Position numbers and translations under genes: made by a program | The notes under the pieces: model-generated | What the model was told of the DNA's origin: nothing | Seen by the model: only the letters and a program-made list of their open reading frames with translations | The model's database searches: none | NCBI RefSeq assembly: GCF_025989185.1 | Contig: NZ_JAPDNT010000001.1 | Location: 124,001 to 188,000, forward strand | Length of the DNA stretch: 64,000 nucleotides | Direction of reading: 5' to 3' | DNA from: Limobrevibacterium gyesilva | GTDB taxonomy: Bacteria > Pseudomonadota > Alphaproteobacteria > Acetobacterales > Acetobacteraceae | Shown: positions 58,702 to 64,000 of the stretch, piece by piece | How positions within the stretch are numbered: position 1 is the stretch's first letter | Layout: the number at the start of each line of letters is the position of its first letter

Positions 58702-58800
58702 GGTCTCTCCCCCGCTGCCGCCCGGCAACCGGGAGGCCATTGCAGGTTAGGGAGTGTGGCGCTGTTGCGCAAAACCGAAGGGCGGGAAACATTGATCGCC

Positions 58801-59613
58801 ATGAATGCGCTGGCGGCCTTGCGGCTGCAAATCGAATGGGGTGTGGACGAAGCGCTGGGCGAGGCGCCCGTGGACCGCCTGTCGGCGCGCGTTACCGCGG
58901 CCCCACCGCGGCCGGCGCCGGAAGCATCGCCCCCTCCTGCGCGGCAGCCCGAGGCGATGCCACGGCCGGTGATGCCGGTGGTGCAGACGCCACCCTTGGG
59001 CGCCCCCGCCCCGGCACTGCGCGCGCGGGAGATCGCCGCCGCCTGCCGAACGCGCGAGGAGCTGCGGGCGGCACTCGCCGCCTTCGACGGCTGCCCCCTC
59101 TCGGCCACCGCCACCAACCTCGTCTTCTCCGATGGCAACCCCGATTCAGGCCTGATGTTCGTGGGCGAGGGCCCGGGCGCGGAGGAAGACCGGGCCGGCA
59201 AACCGTTCGTCGGGCCGTCTGGCCAGTTCCTTGACCGGATGCTCGGGAGCATCGGGCTTTATAGGACCGAATTCCTTATCACCAACCTGATTCCATGGCG
59301 CCCGCCGGGGAATCGCAATCCTACGGACAACGAGGTGGTGATCTGCCTGCCCTTCCTGCTGCGCCATATCGCGCTGGTGCGCCCCCGGCGGCTGGTGCTG
59401 CTGGGCGCTTTGGCCGCCCGGGCCGTCGCTGGAAGCAATACAGGCATTCGCAGAATGCGGGGCAAATGGCTCGAAGTGGCCATACCCGGCCTCGATTCCC
59501 CGGTCCCGACCCTGCCGATGCTGCACCCTGCCTATCTGCTGCGAACCCCAGGCGCAAAGCGGGATGCGTGGGCGGATCTGTTGTTGCTGCGGCGCACAAT
59601 AGACGAGGTGTAG
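58801..59613 (+). CDS. family-4-type uracil-DNA glycosylase
   Basis: A 270-residue uracil-DNA glycosylase. After a Pro/Ala-rich tail (about 30-80) come [17 protein letters not shown] (motif 1), [16 protein letters not shown] and HPAYLLRTP (motif 2). The Fe-S cysteines of thermophilic family-4 enzymes are only partly evident (Cys in AAACRTREE and in DGCPLSA). It removes uracil from DNA to begin base-excision repair. ATG 58801 lacks a close ribosome-binding site; TTG 58792 behind GGGCGGG is an alternative. Confidence 0.85.
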   Translation: MNALAALRLQIEWGVDEALGEAPVDRLSARVTAAPPRPAPEASPPPARQPEAMPRPVMPVVQTPPLGAPAPALRAREIAAACRTREELRAALAAFDGCPLSATATNLVFSDGNPDSGLMFVGEGPGAEEDRAGKPFVGPSGQFLDRMLGSIGLYRTEFLITNLIPWRPPGNRNPTDNEVVICLPFLLRHIALVRPRRLVLLGALAARAVAGSNTGIRRMRGKWLEVAIPGLDSPVPTLPMLHPAYLLRTPGAKRDAWADLLLLRRTIDEV

Positions 59614-59717
59614 CTGGCGGTTGAGGACGCAAATCCCAATCGGGTGATCTCATTTTTCTGGACTCGTCTCGCCTGCGGGAGTTGCGCCGGCCTGCGCCCC
59701 CGTGTAGGGCGTCCGCC

Positions 59718-61604
59718 ATGCGAGGGACCGGTTCTACGCTCTCCCGCCTTTCCGCCGCTCGGGCTCTCATTGCCGGCGCGGCGATGCTGGCAGGTCTGTC
59801 GGCCGAAAAGGCGTTTGCGCAACCCCTGGGAGGCTTGCTCCCCAACGGCTCGGACGACTCCGCGCTGGCAATTCCGCGCGTCTCGCCCGGGGCCGGCGGC
59901 GGTGTCGCACTGCCGCATCCGCTGCCGCCCAGCGAGGCGGCGCGCATCCGCCGCATCTTCGGCCAGCAGGCTCGCGGCGACATCCCCGCGGCGCTGCGGG
60001 AAACGGCCCAGCTCGACACCTCCACGCCACTGGGCCAGGCAATGCTCGGCCATATTTTGGCCGACCGCTATCTCGGCCCCTTCACGCGCCCCGGCGCCGG
60101 CGAACTCCAGGCCTGGCTCGCGGGCTGGGCCGACCTGCCCGACGCATCGTCTATCCATTCCCTGCTGCTGGTCCGCCTGCCGCGCGGCGCCACAGCACCG
60201 CCCGCGCCGGCGGCACAGGCTCTGGCCAGCAGCGACGCGCGCCCCGCCCCGGTCCCCGAGGAGACCGAGCCCGCCGGTCTGTCGCTCGCGCGCAATGCCA
60301 CAACCGACCGCGCGGTGCGCGAGGCCGCGCGCTCGCCCCGTCCCTATGCCGCGGCCCGCCTGATCGCCCAGGCCAGCAATCTTGCGCCCGCCTACGCGGC
60401 CCTGCTGCGCGGCGAGGCAGGGCAGATCCTGTTCACCCTCAACCGCGACGAGGAAGCCTTCGACACCGCCGCCGCGGGTGTCCGGGCCTGCGGCCGCACC
60501 GCGCCCGACGGCTGCCAGGGGGTGGCGCTGCCGGCCTATGTCGCCGGCCTCGCCGCCTGGCGCATGGGCCGGATCGAGCTGGCCCGGCCGATGTTCGAGG
60601 CCGCGTGGCGGGCTGAGCTGACCACGCCGGCGCTGAAATCGGCAGCCGCGTTCTGGACCGCCCGCGCCCGTCTTCGCTCCCGCGACCCGGCGGGATACGT
60701 GCCGTGGATGCTGCGCGCGAGCACGCAGAAGAACACCTTCTATGGCTTGTTGGCCCGCCGCGCCCTAGGCCTGACCCTTGGCTTCGACATGGGTGACCGC
60801 GAAACCCTGGCCGAGGCCGATGTCGAAGCCGTCGCCGCCACGCCCGAAGGGCTGCGCGCCTTCGCGCTGCTGCAGGTCGGCCAGACGGCGCGGGCCGAGG
60901 CCGAGCTCCGGCGCCTGTGGCCGGCCGCGCAAGACACGCCGGCACTGGCCCGCGCCATCATGCTGGTGGCCTCGCGGGCGCGGCTGACGGAGCTGGCGGC
61001 CCAGCTCGCGGACCGCGTGCAGGCAGCCGACGGCCGGCCGCGCGACGGCACCCGCTTCCCGGTACCGCGGCTGCGCCCGGCCGGCGGCTTCACCATCGAT
61101 CCCGCCATGGTCTACGCGCTGGCACGCACGGAATCGAATTTCGACCCGGCCATGGTCTCTCCCGCCGGCGCGCGGGGACTCATGCAGATCATGCCGGAGA
61201 CGGCGCTCTTCATCCTGCAGGCGAACCGCGGCGAGGGACTTCGCAGCGCGCTGCACGATCCGGCGGTCAACCTCGACCTCGGCCAGCGCTATGTCAGCTA
61301 TCTCGCGACCCACGACGTGGTGAACGGCAACCTGATCCGCCTGCTCGCCAGCTACAATTCCGGGCCCGGTAATTTCTCGCGCTGGGGCCCGACCGTTCGC
61401 GACGACGGCGATCCGCTGCTGTTCATCGAGGCGATCCCGATCGACGAGACGCGCGCCTTCGTCCCGCGGGTGCTGACATATACCTGGATCTACGCGGCCC
61501 GGATGCATCTGCCCACGCCCAGCCTCGACGAACTCGCCGTCGGCGGCTGGCCGCGCTATCATGATATCAGCGCACAGCAGGAAGCTGCCACGCGCACCAA
61601 TTGA
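59718..61604 (+). CDS. soluble lytic murein transglycosylase (Slt70-like)
   Basis: A 628-residue periplasmic enzyme: signal peptide to EKAFAQP, a long helical superhelix with a U-domain-like region (to about 460), and a C-terminal SLT domain with the catalytic Glu in ARTESNFDPAMVSPAGARGLMQ and LLASYNSGPGNFSRW. It cleaves peptidoglycan to anhydromuropeptides. ATG 59718 gives the signal peptide a proper n-region; TTG 59682 is an alternative. Second lytic transglycosylase in the window, of a different class from the SPOR-fused one. Confidence 0.88.
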   Translation: MRGTGSTLSRLSAARALIAGAAMLAGLSAEKAFAQPLGGLLPNGSDDSALAIPRVSPGAGGGVALPHPLPPSEAARIRRIFGQQARGDIPAALRETAQLDTSTPLGQAMLGHILADRYLGPFTRPGAGELQAWLAGWADLPDASSIHSLLLVRLPRGATAPPAPAAQALASSDARPAPVPEETEPAGLSLARNATTDRAVREAARSPRPYAAARLIAQASNLAPAYAALLRGEAGQILFTLNRDEEAFDTAAAGVRACGRTAPDGCQGVALPAYVAGLAAWRMGRIELARPMFEAAWRAELTTPALKSAAAFWTARARLRSRDPAGYVPWMLRASTQKNTFYGLLARRALGLTLGFDMGDRETLAEADVEAVAATPEGLRAFALLQVGQTARAEAELRRLWPAAQDTPALARAIMLVASRARLTELAAQLADRVQAADGRPRDGTRFPVPRLRPAGGFTIDPAMVYALARTESNFDPAMVSPAGARGLMQIMPETALFILQANRGEGLRSALHDPAVNLDLGQRYVSYLATHDVVNGNLIRLLASYNSGPGNFSRWGPTVRDDGDPLLFIEAIPIDETRAFVPRVLTYTWIYAARMHLPTPSLDELAVGGWPRYHDISAQQEAATRTN

Positions 61605-61621
61605 CGCGCAGGAGTGTGGCC

Positions 61622-62167
61622 ATGGCACGCATCGACGAAAGCCGTCCCTTCATCGCCGTGAACATCGCCGTGCTGACGGTGTCCGACACGCGCACCGCCG
61701 CCAACGACACGTCGGGCGATACGCTGGCGGGGCGCATCGCGGCCGCCGGGCACCACGTTGCCGCGCGCCGGATCGAACGCGACGATGCAGATCTCGTCAC
61801 GGAGATTCTGAAGGCGTGGATCGCAGACCCGCAGATCGACGTGGTCATCACCAGCGGCGGCACCGGCATTACCGGCCGCGACGTGACGCCCGAAGCGTTC
61901 GATCGTGTGCTGGAGAAGAAAATCGAGGGCTTCGGCGAATTGTTCCGGTTGCTCAGCTATCAGAAGATCGGAACCTCGACCATGCAATCGCGCGCGGTCG
62001 GTGGCGTTGCAGGCGGCACCTATCTGTTTGCGTTGCCAGGGAGTCCCGGGGCGGTGAAGGATGCGTGGGACGACATCCTGCTCTGGCAGCTGGACAACCG
62101 CCACCGCCCCTGCAACCTGGTCGAGCTGATGCCCAGGCTGCAGGAGCATCTGACGGCGGCGCAATAA
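61622..62167 (+). CDS. moaB: molybdenum cofactor biosynthesis protein B
   Basis: A 181-residue molybdopterin adenylyltransferase-like protein. LTVSDTRTAANDTSGDTLA, TSGGTGITGRDVTPEA and ALPGSPGAVKDAW are the binding-loop motifs of MoaB/MogA. It prepares molybdopterin for metal insertion. It starts 17 bases after the transglycosylase and its stop abuts the stop of the convergent PfpI-family gene with no spacer. Confidence 0.88.
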   Translation: MARIDESRPFIAVNIAVLTVSDTRTAANDTSGDTLAGRIAAAGHHVAARRIERDDADLVTEILKAWIADPQIDVVITSGGTGITGRDVTPEAFDRVLEKKIEGFGELFRLLSYQKIGTSTMQSRAVGGVAGGTYLFALPGSPGAVKDAWDDILLWQLDNRHRPCNLVELMPRLQEHLTAAQ

Positions 62168-62845
62168 CTATCTCCGGGTTGCGCGCGCAACGATCTCCTC
62201 GCGCTTCGCCCGCATCGGCGCCCCGCGTGCGCGCACGGCCGACAGAACGGTGGCAGGTGCGGTCTCAGGATTTCCGGCATTGAACGGCGGCGCCGGCGCG
62301 TATTCGATCTGCAGCTGAACGGCCTGGGCGATCTCGGCGCCCATCACTTCGGCCACCAGCGTGAGCGCGAAGTCGATCCCCGCGGTGACACCGCCGCCGG
62401 TGAACACGCGGCCGTCGCGCACGACGCGACCCTGCGTCGGTATGGCACCGAACTGCGCAAGCAGATCATGCGCCGCCCAATGTGTGGTTGCCTTCAGGCC
62501 GCGCAGCAGGCCCGCCGCTCCCAGTACCAGCGCGCCGGTGCACACCGAGGTCACATAGCGCGCACCCGCAGCCTGCACGCGCAGGAACTCCAGCATCTCC
62601 GCATCCTCGATCAGCGGATTCACCCCTGGACCGCCAGGCACACAGAGGACATCGAGCTGCGGGCAGTCTGCCAGCGTGGTGTCCGGCAACAGCCGCAACC
62701 CCGTCTCCGCGCGCACGGGATCGAGCGTCCTCGCCAGAAGATGCACGGTGAAACCCGGCGTCTTGCGAAACACCTCGTAGGGGCCAGTCAGGTCAAGTTG
62801 CGTCAGATCGGGGAACAGCAGCAGTCCCACGCGCATGTCGGTCAT
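62168..62845 (-). CDS. DJ-1/PfpI-family protein (isonitrile-hydratase-like)
   Basis: A 225-residue class I glutamine amidotransferase-like protein. The nucleophile Cys is in VTSVCTGALVLGAAGLL, the acidic partner region is LTQLDLTGPYEVF near the N terminus (about 14-26), and VPGGPGVNPLI is the oxyanion loop. This is the branch containing isonitrile hydratase InhA and some AraC-type amino-terminal domains without the DNA-binding part. Start ATG 62845. Substrate unknown. Confidence 0.82.
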   Translation of the reverse strand: MTDMRVGLLLFPDLTQLDLTGPYEVFRKTPGFTVHLLARTLDPVRAETGLRLLPDTTLADCPQLDVLCVPGGPGVNPLIEDAEMLEFLRVQAAGARYVTSVCTGALVLGAAGLLRGLKATTHWAAHDLLAQFGAIPTQGRVVRDGRVFTGGGVTAGIDFALTLVAEVMGAEIAQAVQLQIEYAPAPPFNAGNPETAPATVLSAVRARGAPMRAKREEIVARATRR

Positions 62846-62940
62846 CCGTCGTCTCCGGTTGTTGTCGCGGACGGGTTTCGGGGGGCTGTCCATCGTACCG
62901 GGAAGGCCGAGCCATTACCGCCGAGTACGCACCTGGCCGC

Positions 62941-63519
62941 TCATGCCGCATTTCGTACGGCCCGCAGATCCGCCTGTGTATCCACGTCTCGCAGTTGGCG
63001 CAGCAGCGCCACCCGCCTTCCTTCGAAATTCGCCAAGGTATCGCGCAGCGCCCATTCGCTGGACCACCTGACGTGGCCGAACGGCGCGGCGGGGCGGCGC
63101 GGCGACATCGCCACCAACCAGTAGCCGCCATCGGCGGCGGGACCGAAACAGGCCTGCGCGCGGCCAAGCAGACGAAAGGCGCGCGCCACGTCGTCGGCGC
63201 GCAGATCCGGAATGTCGCTGCCGACGATCGCGACACGTCCACGCGCATGGCGGCGGAAGGCACGCTGCATGCGCTGGTCCAGGTCGCCAGGGCCTTGCCG
63301 CACCACCGGGAGGCCTTGCAGCCACCGTCCGCGCGCGCCATCCGGCGTCACCGCGACCACCGTACGGAAACGCCGGTCGGCAGCCAGCAGCCGCAACGTG
63401 CGTGACAACGTGGCAACATAAAAGCGCAACGCAGCACGCGCGCCGATGTCACGTGCGAGCCGGCGCTTGACGGTGCCCAGATGCGGCGCCCGGGCGAAGA
63501 CGAAGACGGTGTCCTTCAC
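62941..63519 (-). CDS. DUF2064 / TIGR04282-type glycosyltransferase-like protein
   Basis: A 192-residue nucleotide-diphospho-sugar transferase-fold protein: VFARAPHLGTVKRRLA opening, VAIVGSDIPDLRADDV with the metal Asp, and GPAADGGYWLVAM. This family is annotated as arsenosugar-biosynthesis-associated, but many members occur without arsenic genes. The start is GTG 63519, overlapping the upstream stop (GTGA), so the two transferase genes are translationally coupled. Confidence 0.82.
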   Translation of the reverse strand: MKDTVFVFARAPHLGTVKRRLARDIGARAALRFYVATLSRTLRLLAADRRFRTVVAVTPDGARGRWLQGLPVVRQGPGDLDQRMQRAFRRHARGRVAIVGSDIPDLRADDVARAFRLLGRAQACFGPAADGGYWLVAMSPRRPAAPFGHVRWSSEWALRDTLANFEGRRVALLRQLRDVDTQADLRAVRNAA

Positions 63520-64000
63520 GCGTAGAGCCTCGCGACCAGATGCAGCGGCAGCCCCGCACGATACAGCGCAAGGCAGCACAAGTTGCGCGCCGATCTTCGA
63601 TACCAGCCGTCTCGCTGCCATCGTTCCGCCGAGGTCACCGCCGGCACATCCAGCCCGATGAGACGCGGCCGTCCGATGCGCCGCACGAGATCGACATCCT
63701 CCATCAACGGCAACGGCCGGACACCGCCCACCGCGGCCAGCAGCCGCCGCGAGATCAGCAACCCCTGGTCGCCGTATGGCAGCGCCCAGACGCGGCATCG
63801 CCACGCCACCACGCGCTCCAATCGGCGGGCGCGGGGGTCGCTGCTGTCGAGGACGAAGCGGAAATAGGCGGCGCGGTCGGGGTGTCGCGCCATGACGCTC
63901 TGCACGGCCGCCGGCCAGGCAGGATCGAGCCGCGTATCGGCGTGCAGCAACAGCAGCCATTCGCCGCGTGCGGCCGCCACACCGGCGGCGACCTGCACGC
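63516..64000 (-). CDS. family 2 glycosyltransferase (TIGR04283-like), cut by right edge
   Basis: Only the C-terminal 161 or so residues are in the window; the frame is open at the edge. GEWLLLLHADTRLDPAW holds the DxD-like metal site (HAD), and YGDQGLLISRRLLAAVGG with LPLMEDVDLVRRI gives the acceptor-site ED. This is the usual partner of the DUF2064 gene that follows it. The true start lies outside. Confidence 0.82.
   Translation of the reverse strand, partial: VQVAAGVAAARGEWLLLLHADTRLDPAWPAAVQSVMARHPDRAAYFRFVLDSSDPRARRLERVVAWRCRVWALPYGDQGLLISRRLLAAVGGVRPLPLMEDVDLVRRIGRPRLIGLDVPAVTSAERWQRDGWYRRSARNLCCLALYRAGLPLHLVARLYA

Noticed and set aside
57160-58800. Long plus-strand frame opposite ETF-QO, continuous with the uracil-DNA glycosylase
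   Set aside because: Only the part from 58801 has conserved motifs; the rest is antisense to a certain gene.

Overview
GC-rich (about two thirds GC by eye) chromosomal DNA from an alphaproteobacterium, most likely Rhodospirillales/Acetobacteraceae. Pointers are a C4-pathway 5-aminolevulinate synthase, an electron-transfer-flavoprotein:ubiquinone oxidoreductase, an alphaproteobacterial-type family-4 uracil-DNA glycosylase, a liv operon, many acyl-CoA genes and a PEP-CTERM protein. Taxonomy is inferred from gene content only. The coding density is high and most operons are packed with 1-4 nt overlaps. No insertion sequence, prophage or CRISPR array was seen.

Layout. 1-7.2 kb: sugar/amino-acid catabolism on the plus strand (IlvD/Edd dehydratase cut by the left edge, threonine aldolase, SIMPL protein, HpcH/HpaI aldolase, class III aminotransferase, CinA-like protein). 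7.3-11.2 kb: PAP2 phosphatase, DMT transporter with a thiazoline-hydrolase-family protein, and an M24-fold protein lacking its metal ligands. 11.2-17.8 kb: a minus-strand acyl-CoA degradation operon (ADP-forming acyl-CoA synthetase, CoA-transferase A/B, two acyl-CoA dehydrogenases, enoyl-CoA hydratase). 18-21.6 kb: cell-envelope genes (SLT-SPOR lipoprotein, glycine-zipper lipoprotein, polysaccharide ABC exporter). 21.7-26.2 kb: a four-gene operon coupling a radical SAM/SPASM enzyme to a YnjBCD-type ABC importer.

26.4-34.9 kb: a complete high-affinity potassium operon, a 27-residue membrane peptide followed by kdpF-A-B-C-D-E and a ptsN-like gene. Three copies of TTCCTATG, spaced at multiples of 11 bp, lie in front of it. 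34.9-36.0 kb: AT-rich non-coding DNA with DnaA-box-like sites, a four-cysteine small protein and tRNA-Lys(CUU). 36.1-39.8 kb: livHMGF without livK. 39.9-45.2 kb: small secreted proteins, thioesterase, cytochrome c, M20 amidohydrolase, class II aldolase, lipoprotein, hemA.

45.4-49.2 kb: a compact stress module, clpK/clpG-type disaggregase, a decayed hsp20 and hdeD, which resembles a reduced core of the transmissible locus of stress tolerance (heat-resistance island) of Gammaproteobacteria. 49.3-64 kb: GT-C-like membrane protein and DsbA protein, M48 protease and gamma-glutamyltransferase with overlapping divergent start codons, aminotransferase, a cluster of repeated palindromic elements, PEP-CTERM protein, ETF-QO, uracil-DNA glycosylase, lytic transglycosylase, MoaB, PfpI-family protein and two linked glycosyltransferase-like genes, the last cut by the right edge.

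The most interesting points are the clpK-hsp20-hdeD module with a G11 tract in the hsp20 remnant, the radical SAM-YnjBCD operon, the kdp operator candidate with its microprotein, and a dispersed palindromic repeat family.
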